A DNA stretch of 14,689 nucleotides from an uncultured Prevotellaceae bacterium (GCA_946539475.1 CAMNHM010000067.1:1-14689); one strand, 5' to 3'. Positions 8,212 through 14,424 are shown, counted from the first letter of the stretch. Notes: a model not told the origin generated them from the letters alone. Translations and numbers: made by a program.

Positions 8212-8340
8212 TCACTTTTTTCCCCCAGCCTTCCGGTTCCTCTCGAGCTTATTTTCCACAATGGTCTCTATCTTGAGCAGACGGTCCAGATAGTCTCTGG
8301 CGTAGTCCATTGCGGTTTCTTGATAGGCGGTCTTGTCCAT
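8212..8340 (-). CDS. Small 42-residue protein, charged helix, function unknown
   Basis: An ATG at 8340 opens a 43-codon frame ending in TGA at 8214-8212. The product begins MDKTAYQETAMDYARDYLDR, continues LLKIETIVENKLERNRKAG, and ends in GKK. It has no signal peptide or membrane segment. Heptad-like spacing of Leu, Ile and Val between charged residues (about 14-36) suggests one amphipathic helix with a basic tail. Support for a real gene: the ATG lies about 16 nt after the predicted transcription start of the -7 box at 8363-8370, the stop is 37 bp before the next gene, and the composition is protein-like. Against: it is short, has no recognised homologue, and a second in-frame ATG exists at codon 11. 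It would be the first gene of the secreted-protein operon. Confidence 0.6.
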   Translation of the reverse strand: MDKTAYQETAMDYARDYLDRLLKIETIVENKLERNRKAGGKK

Positions 8341-8362
8341 TGGGCTGTTTTCTTGTTCGCTG

Positions 8363-8370
8363 CAAAGTTA
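8363..8370 (-). promoter_or_regulatory. Promoter -7 box of the secreted-protein operon, no -33 element
   Basis: On the minus strand TAACTTTG (8370-8363) matches TAnnTTTG. At the expected -33 distance (about 8390-8393) there is no TTTG; instead the operator-like repeats begin there. This is the pattern expected for an activator-dependent promoter. Predicted start near 8356. Confidence 0.65.
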
Positions 8371-8389
8371 CGACAAAAGGCACGTTTCG

Positions 8390-8438
8390 TCGTTATCATT
8401 TCGTGAAGAAAGCTTATCATTTCACGAAATGACAACGA
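8390..8438. promoter_or_regulatory. Operator-like paired repeats, 21 bp apart, within a long dyad
   Basis: Two copies of TTATCATTTC start at 8393 and 8414, exactly 21 bp apart. Each is part of a palindromic half-site, TCATTTC-GT-GAA at 8396-8407 and TCATTTC-AC-GAAATGA at 8417-8432. The whole forms an 18-bp inverted repeat (8390-8407 with 8421-8438, one mismatch, 13-nt loop). Neither strand has a T run directly after the dyad on the side needed to terminate the upstream gene. Two repeats spaced by two helical turns just upstream of a -7 box fit a dimeric activator of AraC type; a terminator is less likely. Confidence 0.6.
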
Positions 8439-8459
8439 TTTTGCGCGTTTTGACAAGTA

Positions 8460-8479
8460 AAAGGGAGTGAAAGGGAGTG
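8460..8479. repeat. Two tandem copies of a 10-bp purine-rich repeat
   Basis: AAAGGGAGTG occurs twice in a row (8460-8469, 8470-8479) and is followed by the partial AGAGGG. It lies between the stop codon of the regulator gene (8498) and the operator-like dyad. No function can be assigned. Confidence 0.6.
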
Positions 8480-8497
8480 AGAGGGTCGATGGCCGGG

Positions 8498-10192
8498 CTA
8501 TTGCTGTTCCTGCCGCTGCTTCTCCTGGTACTGTGTGGGCGAGATGCCGAATGTCTTCTTGAAGGCTCGCGAGAAGTTGGCCGTCTCGTTGTAGGCACAT
8601 AGCTGTGCCACCTCGCTGACGTTCAGCTCCGGGCGGTTGTCGAGCAGGTAGCGGGCACGCTTCATGCGGATGATGCCGATAAATGCCTGTGGTGTCTCGC
8701 CCGTCAGGGTGTTCAGCCGCTGGCGCAGCTGGAAGAGGCTCATGTTCATCCTGGCAGCCACGGTCTCGGCATCGACCTGGCCGTTATACATCAGCTCGTT
8801 GATGGCATTGACCACGCGCTCGAGGAATTCTCGGTCGGCAGCCGACACCTCCTCGCGCTGCCCCTCGCCGGAGCTGGTCACGAGGGCCTTGTCGTAGCGC
8901 ACGCTGAGCTCCTTGTACTTCTCGCGCAGCTCCTCGATGTCGGCGCTCAGCCCTTGGTTGATGGCTGTCTGATGGTGCTGTCGGCGGCGCATAAGCCACC
9001 ATCCGAGGGCTGCCAACAGCAGCAGTACTATGATGACGGCAAGTGCCGCCACCATCACGTTGCGCTTGGCCGTCCGCTCGGCGTCCTTCTCCTTCTTCAG
9101 CCAGTCGTTGCCAAACTCGGCATTATAGCGTGCCAGGCTCTTGGCCGAGGCATTGGTGTAGAGCGAGTCCTTCAGCTCGTTGAAGCGCTCCAGCTCCAGG
9201 CGGGCACTGTCGGGATGCTCCTCCCAGAGGCTCTCGTAGAGGCCCTTGCGCGAGTGCATCTCGTTGGTCTTGTCGCCCATGGCCTGGAAGATGCGGCATG
9301 CCTCTCGATAGTAGGGTATGGCCTCCCTCAGGTGATGCTTTGCCAGCTGCACGCGCCCCATCTTGTTGCAGCAGATGGCCAGCGAGTGGCGGTCTTCCGT
9401 CTGTCGGAAGAACATGATGGTCTGTCCCAATACCCGCTCTGCCTCGTCGTACTGGCGCAGGCCTATCAGTGCCGATGCCTTCTGCGATAGGCGCATCATG
9501 GCCCTGTTTCCGCGCCCCAGCTGCTGCTCCAGCTCGTAGGCCTCCTCTGCATAGGCGAGCGACTGCTCGTCGTTGCCCATGGCGTGGTACACCTCGGATG
9601 CCATTCCCAGCAGCACGGCCTTGCGTGGCAGCTTGTTCACCGACGTTGCCAGCTCGATGCCCCTCAGCACGTACTGCTCGGCCTCGGCTGGCTGGTAGGC
9701 GCTGAGATAGATGGCCGCCAGCGTGTTCAGGCTGGAGGCTATGCGGTCGACGTCGCCGCTCTGGCAGTCCAGCTGATAGCATTGCTGCGCAAAGTCGGCC
9801 GCCTCCTCATAGTCGCTCAGGCGTACGTTGGTGATGGCCAGGATGTTGAGGCAGTCGGCCTCCGTGCCGCGGTCGTTGCCCATGCGGCAGAATGGCAGCG
9901 CCTTGCGGCCGTAGCTCTCACATTGTTCGTAGTCCTGCTGGTCGTAGAAGTACTCTGCTGCCCAGTACCACACCTGCTCTCGGAGGGTGTCGGCTGGCGT
10001 TGCCTGCGCGACCCTTACCGTCGGGTCGAAGAAGTCCATGTCCTTCAGCTCGTCGAAGAATGCCCGTGCCAGGCGTAGCATCGTGGGCTGGTCGTGTGCT
10101 CCGTCGAAGGCCTTCAGCGTCGTCGCCACGTCGGCTTTGACGGCCGGTATAGCCGTCAGTAGGATTGTGAGCAGGCAGAGGATGCGGTTCAT
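8498..10192 (-). CDS. Membrane-bound TPR-AraC transcriptional regulator
   Basis: This 564-residue protein combines an export signal, a sensor-like repeat domain and a DNA-binding domain. Residues 1-20 form a signal peptide or first anchor. About 65-345 are helical tetratricopeptide-type repeats with typical spacing (AAEYFYDQQDYEQCESYGRK near 78-97, LSDYEEAADFAQQCYQL, YQPAEAEQYVLRGIEL, LRQYDEAERVLGQT). A strong transmembrane helix follows at about 379-401 (MVAALAVIIVLLLLAALGWWLM) with basic residues after it, then a coiled coil (about 410-440). An AraC-type HTH domain occupies about 455-560, with MNMSLFQLRQRLNTLTG as the first helix pair and SEVAQLCAYNETANFSRAFKKTFGISPTQY as the signature. The topology implies periplasmic TPRs and a cytoplasmic DNA-binding domain, so it could act as a one-component membrane sensor. 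It likely acts on the operon downstream. Its leader is a heptamer array (10195-10278). Confidence 0.88.
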   Translation of the reverse strand: MNRILCLLTILLTAIPAVKADVATTLKAFDGAHDQPTMLRLARAFFDELKDMDFFDPTVRVAQATPADTLREQVWYWAAEYFYDQQDYEQCESYGRKALPFCRMGNDRGTEADCLNILAITNVRLSDYEEAADFAQQCYQLDCQSGDVDRIASSLNTLAAIYLSAYQPAEAEQYVLRGIELATSVNKLPRKAVLLGMASEVYHAMGNDEQSLAYAEEAYELEQQLGRGNRAMMRLSQKASALIGLRQYDEAERVLGQTIMFFRQTEDRHSLAICCNKMGRVQLAKHHLREAIPYYREACRIFQAMGDKTNEMHSRKGLYESLWEEHPDSARLELERFNELKDSLYTNASAKSLARYNAEFGNDWLKKEKDAERTAKRNVMVAALAVIIVLLLLAALGWWLMRRRQHHQTAINQGLSADIEELREKYKELSVRYDKALVTSSGEGQREEVSAADREFLERVVNAINELMYNGQVDAETVAARMNMSLFQLRQRLNTLTGETPQAFIGIIRMKRARYLLDNRPELNVSEVAQLCAYNETANFSRAFKKTFGISPTQYQEKQRQEQQ

Positions 10193-10194
10193 CG

Positions 10195-10278
10195 TTGAGA
10201 GTTGAGAGACTTTTGTTGAGAGTTGAGGGTTGAGAGTTGAGAGACTTTTGTTGAGAGTTGAGAGTTGAGAGTTGAGAG
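10195..10278. repeat. Heptamer tandem array, 12 units, in the leader of the TPR-AraC gene
   Basis: Reading the plus strand from 10195 there are twelve units of exactly 7 bp. They are two TTGAGAG, one ACTTTTG, then TTGAGAG, TTGAGGG, TTGAGAG, TTGAGAG, one ACTTTTG and four TTGAGAG. The two ACTTTTG units keep the 7-bp phase. The array fills almost the whole 92-bp gap between the 5'-nucleotidase stop (10285) and the regulator ATG (10192), and would be the 5' leader of the regulator (minus-strand units CTCTCAA). No consensus promoter is seen in the gap, so the regulator may be read through from upstream. Copy number could vary by slippage. Confidence 0.95.
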
Positions 10279-10284
10279 ATGGGA

Positions 10285-11730
10285 TTATTTCGTTACTATG
10301 GTGATGCGGTTCTCGCCCTGGTAGCTGACGCTCTCCTGGCTGTCGAGGAAGTCGATGACGAGGTCGGCAGTCTTGCGGTTGATGCTATGTCCCTGATCCT
10401 GGCGCGGAGCATCGGCGATGGATGCCACGTAGCTGCTGGTGGCCACCTTGTAGCGCCGCTTCAGGTCGAACTTACTGCCGTCGGGGTTGAAGAGCTTCAG
10501 GTCCTTCACTCGCGAGGGGTCTTTCTTGTCGCGCACGATCTGGCATGTGATGCCTCCTACGAAGGGAAATCCATAGCCGTCGTTGCCACAGCTGGAGAGG
10601 AGCATCTGTCGCAGCTCTTGGCCCGTAATCTCCATCACCACGGCGTCATTGCCGAAGGGGTCGAGGCGCAGCACGTCGCTCACGGTGAAGTCGCCCACTC
10701 CATGCTGCCCGTAGCGCACTCCGCCGGCGTTCTGGATGCCTACGTCGGAGCCTGTCTCGGCCATGAAGGCGTCGCACATCATGTAGCCCAGCTCTGCCTC
10801 GCGCTCGAAGGGTGTTGCCACGTGTGTGAGTACGCGTCGGAAGGAGGGATTGTTGCTGAAGAATGCCAGCATGTTGTCCACCACCTTGTTCCGCCCCGTG
10901 TGCCGCTGCACGTCGATGTTCTCCGCCCGTTTCTCCACCACCTTTCCGTTTTCAACGACGATTGTCGTGTGAGTGACGCGCTTCAGGCGGTTCGTGTTCT
11001 GGGTGATCAGCAGGCCGTTGTGCATCTCGCCGCCGTCGAGCTGTGTGTGGCTGTGCCCGCCGATGATGAGGTCGGCCCAGGGCGTCGCTGCCGACAGCTC
11101 CACGTCGGCCTCGTAGCCCAGGTGTGTGAGCAGGATCAGCACGTCGCATTGGTCCCTGAGGCCCTTGTACTTCTCGACGGCCTCGCTGGGCGAGGAGAAG
11201 CTGATGCCCCTCACGTTGTCGGGATGGGAGTCGGGTATGCCTCGCGTGCCCAGCTCCACGACGCCTATCACTCCCACGCGCGTACCTTCTACGTCGAACA
11301 CCTGCGTGGGTCGGAGCGGCATGCCCAGGGAGTCGTCGGGATGCACGTTGGCACAGATGTAGCTGAAGTTCGAGAGGCCTATCAGCCGTGCCAGCCCTCG
11401 TCCGCCGGAGTCGAACTCATGGTTGCCCAGGGTGGTAGCGTCGAAGCCTACCTGGTTCATCAGGGCCACCATCGGGTAGGCCGGTATGTCGTACATGTCG
11501 TTCAGGGGCTCTCCCGTCCGGTTGTCGCCAGCCGAGAAGACGAGCAGCCCGGGGTATAGCGTGCGCAGTGAGTCGGCAATGTCGGCCAGGGCCGGGAATG
11601 CCTCTATGGCAGCATGCATGTCGTTGGCCGAGAGGATGTGTATCTCCTTGCGCTGTGCGTGGCTGGCAAGGCTGCCCGCCGCGAGCAGGAGGAGGGCGAG
11701 GGCAAGTGTCGGGAGGTGTCGCTTCGTCAT
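10285..11730 (-). CDS. 5'-nucleotidase / UshA-type metallophosphoesterase, exported
   Basis: This 481-residue protein has a signal peptide (residues 1-25, ending SHAQ) and the two-domain plan of the UshA/5'-nucleotidase family. Metallophosphoesterase motifs in order are SANDMHA (34-40), SAGDNRTGEPLND (66-78), TTLGNHEFDSGG (99-110), LTHLG (201-205) and IIGGHSHT (222-229). These supply the Asp, His and Asn ligands of a two-metal site. The first motif has NDMHA in place of the usual NDxHG. The C-terminal 5'-nucleotidase domain is marked by QNAGGVRYG (333-341), and GNDGYGFPFVGG (382-393) probably contributes the substrate-binding aromatic pair. The protein should release nucleosides and phosphate from nucleotides in the periplasm; exact substrate range is not visible. 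It starts 4 bp after the small upstream gene and shares its promoter at 12012-12042. Confidence 0.9.
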   Translation of the reverse strand: MTKRHLPTLALALLLLAAGSLASHAQRKEIHILSANDMHAAIEAFPALADIADSLRTLYPGLLVFSAGDNRTGEPLNDMYDIPAYPMVALMNQVGFDATTLGNHEFDSGGRGLARLIGLSNFSYICANVHPDDSLGMPLRPTQVFDVEGTRVGVIGVVELGTRGIPDSHPDNVRGISFSSPSEAVEKYKGLRDQCDVLILLTHLGYEADVELSAATPWADLIIGGHSHTQLDGGEMHNGLLITQNTNRLKRVTHTTIVVENGKVVEKRAENIDVQRHTGRNKVVDNMLAFFSNNPSFRRVLTHVATPFEREAELGYMMCDAFMAETGSDVGIQNAGGVRYGQHGVGDFTVSDVLRLDPFGNDAVVMEITGQELRQMLLSSCGNDGYGFPFVGGITCQIVRDKKDPSRVKDLKLFNPDGSKFDLKRRYKVATSSYVASIADAPRQDQGHSINRKTADLVIDFLDSQESVSYQGENRITIVTK

Positions 11731-11734
11731 GGTG

Positions 11735-11980
11735 TCACTCTGGTTTCTGGGGTTCTACAAGCGGTTGGTGACCGGCATACAGGCGGTCGTCGAATGTAAT
11801 CTTCTGCCCGTCGGTGAGGGGGGCGTCGTGATCGACCTCGTGCCCGTAGGCATCCTTCACCTCAACGCTGTCGATGAGCTGGCGGTCGAGTTTCTTCACC
11901 GTGAAGTACCTCAGCAGGGCGTTCTTAACCCTTGCTCCCTCAAAGAGTTCCAGGGTCCGGCGGTTCACTTTTACCTTCAT
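11735..11980 (-). CDS. Small conserved-looking protein, possible beta-grasp fold
   Basis: The 81-residue protein reads MKVKVNRRTLELFEGARVKN, then about 25 residues including a helix (ALLRYFTVKKLDRQLID), and ends with SVEVKDAYGHEVDHDAPLTD followed by GQKITFDDRL. The order VxVN-xxxxxxxGxxVxxAL ... GxxVxxDxxLxDGQxIxF resembles the ThiS/MoaD beta-grasp pattern, but the C-terminus lacks the Gly-Gly needed for sulfur carrier activity. This is an inference from pattern only. The frame stays open up to 12073, but the promoter -7 box at 12012-12019 lies inside that extension, so the start at 11980 is chosen. There is no signal peptide, although the gene is directly upstream of an exported nucleotidase in the same transcript. 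Confidence 0.8.
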   Translation of the reverse strand: MKVKVNRRTLELFEGARVKNALLRYFTVKKLDRQLIDSVEVKDAYGHEVDHDAPLTDGQKITFDDRLYAGHQPLVEPQKPE

Positions 11981-12011
11981 ACTATTCTCCGTTTTTACTT
12001 CTTTCAAGTTA

Positions 12012-12042
12012 CAAAGGTACAAATAAAAGCACAAACGGCAAA
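12012..12042 (-). promoter_or_regulatory. Promoter of the small protein-nucleotidase operon
   Basis: On the minus strand TTTG (12042-12039) is followed after 19 bp by TACCTTTG (12019-12012), a full Bacteroidota consensus. Predicted start near 12005, leaving about 25 nt before the ATG at 11980. It begins only about 20 bp past the GAPDH terminator T-tract. Confidence 0.75.
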
Positions 12043-12064
12043 ACAAAACGCCCACTTTTTGCAC

Positions 12065-12108
12065 AAAAAGCAAACCGCCCCCTGGCTGAGCGAACAGCGA
12101 GGGGACGG
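12065..12108 (-). terminator. Intrinsic terminator of the GAPDH gene
   Basis: A 9-bp GC-rich stem (12075-12083 CCGCCCCCT, 12100-12108 AGGGGACGG, one G-U pair in RNA) encloses a smaller GCTG/CAGC stem. On the minus strand it is followed by TTTGCTTTTT. It lies about 36 bp after the GAPDH stop. Confidence 0.8.
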
Positions 12109-12144
12109 CTTTGAATGAGTTTTCTCTCAGGAAAAGCTTCGGTA

Positions 12145-13170
12145 TTACTTCAGCTCGGCGAGGTACTTGATGGTGCGGACCATCTGGCTGGTGTACGAGT
12201 TCTCGTTGTCGTACCAGGCAACGACCTGTACGAGCGAGTTGCCGTCGCCGATCTTCGAGACCATCGTCTGGTTGGCATCGAAGAGCGAACCGAACTTCAT
12301 GCCGATGATGTCGCTCGAGACGAGCTTCTCCTCGGTGTAGCCGAACGACTCGTTCTGGGCAGCCTTCATGGCGGCGTTGATGCCCTCGACGGTCACCTCA
12401 CCCTTCACCACAGCGTGCAGGATGGTGGTAGAACCCGTGGGAGTCGGGACGCGCTGGGCAGCACCGATCAGCTTACCGTTGAGCTCGGGGATGACCAGGC
12501 CGATAGCCTTGGCAGCACCCGTCGAGTTGGGCACGATGTTCTGGGCACCGGCACGTGCGCGCTGCACGTCACCCTTGCGCTGAGGACCGTCGAGAATCAT
12601 CTGGTCGCCAGTGTAAGCGTGAACGGTGGTCATGATACCGCTCTGGATGGGAGCGAAGTCGTTCAGGGCCTTGGTCATGGGAGCCAGGCAGTTGGTGGTG
12701 CAAGAAGCTGCGCTGATCACGGTGTCAGCAGGAGTCAGCGTCTTGTGGTTCACGTTGTAAACGATGGTGGGCAGGTCGTTGCCGGCAGGAGCCGAGATGA
12801 CAACCTTCTTGGCACCAGCCTGGATGTGAGCCATCGACTTCTCCTTCGAAGTGTAGAAGCCGGTGCACTCCAGCACGACGTCGACGCCCAGCTCGCCCCA
12901 AGGCAGCTCGGCAGCATTGGGCTTGGCATAGATGGTGATCTCCTTACCGTCGACGATGATGGAGTTCTCGGTGCAGTCGACCGTGTGCTTGTTCTCGCCG
13001 AACTTGCCGCAGAAGCCACCCTGAGCGGTATCGTACTTCAGCAGGTGAGCAAGCATCTTGGGACTGGTGAGGTCGTTGATGGCGACCACTTCATAACCTT
13101 CGGCCTCGAACATCTGACGGAATGCGAGGCGACCGATACGGCCAAAGCCGTTGATTGCAACTTTTGTCAT
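12145..13170 (-). CDS. gap: Type I glyceraldehyde-3-phosphate dehydrogenase
   Basis: GAPDH converts glyceraldehyde-3-phosphate, NAD+ and phosphate to 1,3-bisphosphoglycerate in glycolysis in the cytoplasm. The 341-residue protein has the N-terminal Rossmann motif INGFGRIGR (6-14), NDL with Asp33 favouring NAD+ over NADP+, the catalytic [12 protein letters not shown] (153-164) with Cys157, His184 in [29 protein letters not shown] (204-222) and the C-terminal [13 protein letters not shown] block. All key residues are present and the length is normal for the family. The start [10 protein letters not shown] is the only sensible one. The gene has its own promoter box (13255-13262), a leader of about 80 nt containing a 5-bp hairpin (13219-13234) flanked by homopolymer runs, and its own terminator (12065-12108), so it is probably transcribed alone. 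Confidence 0.97.
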   Translation of the reverse strand: MTKVAINGFGRIGRLAFRQMFEAEGYEVVAINDLTSPKMLAHLLKYDTAQGGFCGKFGENKHTVDCTENSIIVDGKEITIYAKPNAAELPWGELGVDVVLECTGFYTSKEKSMAHIQAGAKKVVISAPAGNDLPTIVYNVNHKTLTPADTVISAASCTTNCLAPMTKALNDFAPIQSGIMTTVHAYTGDQMILDGPQRKGDVQRARAGAQNIVPNSTGAAKAIGLVIPELNGKLIGAAQRVPTPTGSTTILHAVVKGEVTVEGINAAMKAAQNESFGYTEEKLVSSDIIGMKFGSLFDANQTMVSKIGDGNSLVQVVAWYDNENSYTSQMVRTIKYLAELK

Positions 13171-13254
13171 TGTTTTCTTTGTTATTTAATGGGTTTAAGA
13201 CGTAAAAATCGGCTTTTTTGCACCTCAAAGTGCATTTTTTTCGCTTTTCGGGCA

Positions 13255-13262
13255 CAAAGTTA
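13255..13262 (-). promoter_or_regulatory. Promoter -7 box of the GAPDH gene
   Basis: Minus-strand TAACTTTG (13262-13255) matches TAnnTTTG. Predicted start near 13248 gives a leader of about 78 nt. At the -33 position (about 13282-13285) no TTTG is seen; that site overlaps the divergent mscL -7 box. Confidence 0.65.
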
Positions 13263-13274
13263 CGAAAAAATTCC

Positions 13275-13282
13275 TATATTTG
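13275..13282 (+). promoter_or_regulatory. Probable promoter -7 box of mscL
   Basis: Plus-strand TATATTTG at 13275-13282 matches TAnnTTTG, but no TTTG lies 19-20 bp upstream. Transcription would start near 13289, giving a leader of about 150 nt. This leader has a GCGGC/GCCGC pair (13320-13324 with 13352-13356) and a 10-codon ATG frame at 13378-13410; neither is convincing as a regulator. Confidence 0.5.
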
Positions 13283-13440
13283 CATCAGATTTCAGTATTA
13301 ATTAAAGTGAAAAGTGAAAGCGGCACCCCGAAAACTGAGATAAGTCAACCCGCCGCCTGGAATATTGCAAAGCTAAGATGACAAAACGTCAGGCATCAGA
13401 GAACACATAACATACGTTCAACTTTAAAAATTTAAAGACT

Positions 13441-13866
13441 ATGGGATTTATTAAAGAATTCAAGGAGTTTGCCATGAAGGGCAACGTAATGGACATGGCA
13501 GTCGGTGTGATCATCGGCGGCGCGTTTGGAAAGATTGTCAGCTCGCTCGTCGACGACATCATCATGCCGCTCGTGGGCAAGCTGCTCGGCAATGCCGACT
13601 TCACCAACCTCTACGTGGCCCTCTCCGGCCAGGCCGACGGCCTCTCGCTGGCCGACGCCAAAGCGGCAGGGTCGGTCTTCGCCTACGGCTCGTTCATACA
13701 GAACATCGTCGACTTCCTCATCATCGCCTTCTGTATCTTCCTCATGATCAAGGGCATGAACAAGCTCAGCCGCAAGAAGGAGGAGGAGCCCGCACCCGAA
13801 GAGCCCAAGGGCCCGACGCAGGAGGAGCTGCTCGCCGAGATCCGCGACCTGCTGAAGCAGAAGTAA
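13441..13866 (+). CDS. mscL: Large-conductance mechanosensitive channel MscL
   Basis: MscL is an inner-membrane homopentameric channel that opens under membrane tension and releases solutes during hypo-osmotic shock. The 141-residue protein begins with the amphipathic N-terminal helix [22 protein letters not shown]1 follows (about 16-45, [26 protein letters not shown]), containing the conserved Gly-rich pore stretch and DxIMP. A periplasmic loop (46-78) leads to TM2 (about 81-105, [26 protein letters not shown]). The cytoplasmic tail has an acidic and Pro-rich linker ([17 protein letters not shown]) and the final helix [14 protein letters not shown]. Length is typical. No Shine-Dalgarno is seen; the ATG follows an A/T-rich leader. 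It is divergent from GAPDH and followed by a strong terminator. Confidence 0.97.
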   Translation: MGFIKEFKEFAMKGNVMDMAVGVIIGGAFGKIVSSLVDDIIMPLVGKLLGNADFTNLYVALSGQADGLSLADAKAAGSVFAYGSFIQNIVDFLIIAFCIFLMIKGMNKLSRKKEEEPAPEEPKGPTQEELLAEIRDLLKQK

Positions 13867-13891
13867 CCCTCCACGTACACATCTATTTATT

Positions 13892-13933
13892 ATAGGGCAG
13901 CCCCAAGCGTCAAGGGGTTGCCCTATCTATTTC
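13892..13933 (+). terminator. Strong intrinsic terminator after mscL
   Basis: A 13-bp stem (13892-13904 ATAGGGCAGCCCC, 13914-13926 GGGGTTGCCCTAT, one G-U pair, 9-nt loop) lies 25 bp past the stop and is followed by CTATTTCTT on the plus strand. The right arm ends just where the stop codon of the minus-strand GH125 remnant begins (13927). Confidence 0.85.
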
Positions 13934-14097
13934 TTCGTGACCTTCCGCAGCAGATCCAGCTTGCCGTCGTGGATGAGCTTCAGGATGAGCTCGCCGAAGA
14001 GGGTGTTCTGCCAGGCAAACCAGGGACGGGTGAAGCGGGAGGCATCGTCCTTGTCGAACGACTCGTGGATGAAGCCCGTGCCGGCCCACTTTCGCAC
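13927..14097 (-). pseudogene. C-terminal remnant of a GH125 exo-alpha-1,6-mannosidase gene
   Basis: Read on the minus strand from 14097 to the TAG at 13929-13927, 56 codons give VRKWAGTGFIHESFDKDDAS, then RFTRPWFAWQNTLFGELILK and a tail ending LLRKVTKK. The core GTGFIHESF, FTRPWFAWQNTLFGEL is the conserved C-terminal end of glycoside hydrolase family 125 (DUF1237), metal-independent alpha-mannosidases of about 430-480 residues. Upstream in the same frame there is a TAG eight codons before the GTG, and the sequence is 22-bp tandem repeats with no similarity to the family. Roughly the first 85-90 percent of the gene is therefore gone. The surviving codons are not frameshifted and stop normally, which suggests a fairly recent deletion. 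No start codon context or promoter is present, so it is probably not expressed. Confidence 0.85.
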
Positions 14098-14160
14098 TGC
14101 AGGGAGGGCTGCCTCGCACTACAGGGAAGGCTGCCTCGCACGGCAAGGAGGGCTGCCTAG
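14095..14160. repeat. Three tandem 22-bp repeats at the GH125 break
   Basis: Three imperfect copies of a 22-bp unit (14095-14116, 14117-14138, 14139-14160) share CAC at the start, AGGGCTGCCT or AAGGCTGCCT in the middle and (C/A)G at the end. The first CAC is also the GTG where GH125 similarity stops. There is no spacer between units, so this is not a CRISPR array. The following 14161-14239 contains no recognisable gene. Confidence 0.9.
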
Positions 14161-14239
14161 TACTGCCTGCAAGCCCCATTCGGACTACGAGATAGTGCTG
14201 CGTTTTGTCGGACAGGACGGACGTGCTGCGCAGCGCCCC

Positions 14240-14379
14240 CGATGACAAATGACAGATGACAGTTTTCTGAAAATCCATGCGCAGTAATAATTAGTATTAT
14301 ATATATTATAATATCTATAATACTAATACTCTCTATACTCTCAATTTCAAAAAACTGTCATCTGTCATAACTGTCATCG
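14240..14379. repeat. Nested inverted repeat built on ATGACAG heptamers
   Basis: The outer arms (14240-14272 and 14345-14379, about 33-35 bp) are inverted copies differing by a 2-bp gap and two substitutions. Each has the order CGATGACA, ATGACAG twice, TTTT, TGAAA. Inside lies a perfect 12-bp AT-rich inverted repeat (14290-14301 ATTAGTATTATA with 14316-14327). There is no ORF in between. The shape is that of a short palindromic repetitive element or a MITE-like relic; no target-site duplication was identified. Confidence 0.85.
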
Positions 14380-14401
14380 CCATGACCGTCATGAGTGTGG
14401 A

Positions 14402-14424
14402 CGATGACAGATGACAGATGACAG
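14402..14424. repeat. Third copy of the ATGACAG heptamer array
   Basis: CG followed by three exact tandem ATGACAG units (14404-14424) and TTT repeats the outer-arm sequence of the neighbouring inverted repeat in direct orientation to its left arm. Confidence 0.9.

Noticed and set aside
8390..8438. Intrinsic terminator of the TPR-AraC gene
   Set aside because: The dyad is long, but no T-run follows it on the minus strand, and the internal 21-bp direct repeats are better explained as an operator. Not fully excluded.
8268..8600. 110-codon minus-strand open frame
   Set aside because: It overlaps the end of the regulator gene, the operator and the small ORF in another frame, with no protein-like features.
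10279..11559. 426-codon plus-strand open frame
   Set aside because: It lies wholly opposite the 5'-nucleotidase gene, has no recognisable domain and shows the His/Val/Leu-rich composition of an antisense shadow in GC-rich coding DNA.
12115..13305. 396-codon plus-strand open frame
   Set aside because: Opposite GAPDH, whose identity is certain; low-complexity Val/Gly/His/Asp composition.
13378..13410. 10-codon upstream ORF before mscL
   Set aside because: Too short, with no ribosome binding signal and no regulatory codon run; it could occur by chance in a 150-nt leader.
14095..14160. CRISPR-like array
   Set aside because: Units are directly adjacent without spacers, only 22 bp and imperfect; no cas genes nearby.
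13910..14278. 122-codon minus-strand open frame over the repeats
   Set aside because: Its C-terminal half is the GH125 remnant read in the wrong frame and its N-terminal half is translated tandem repeats.
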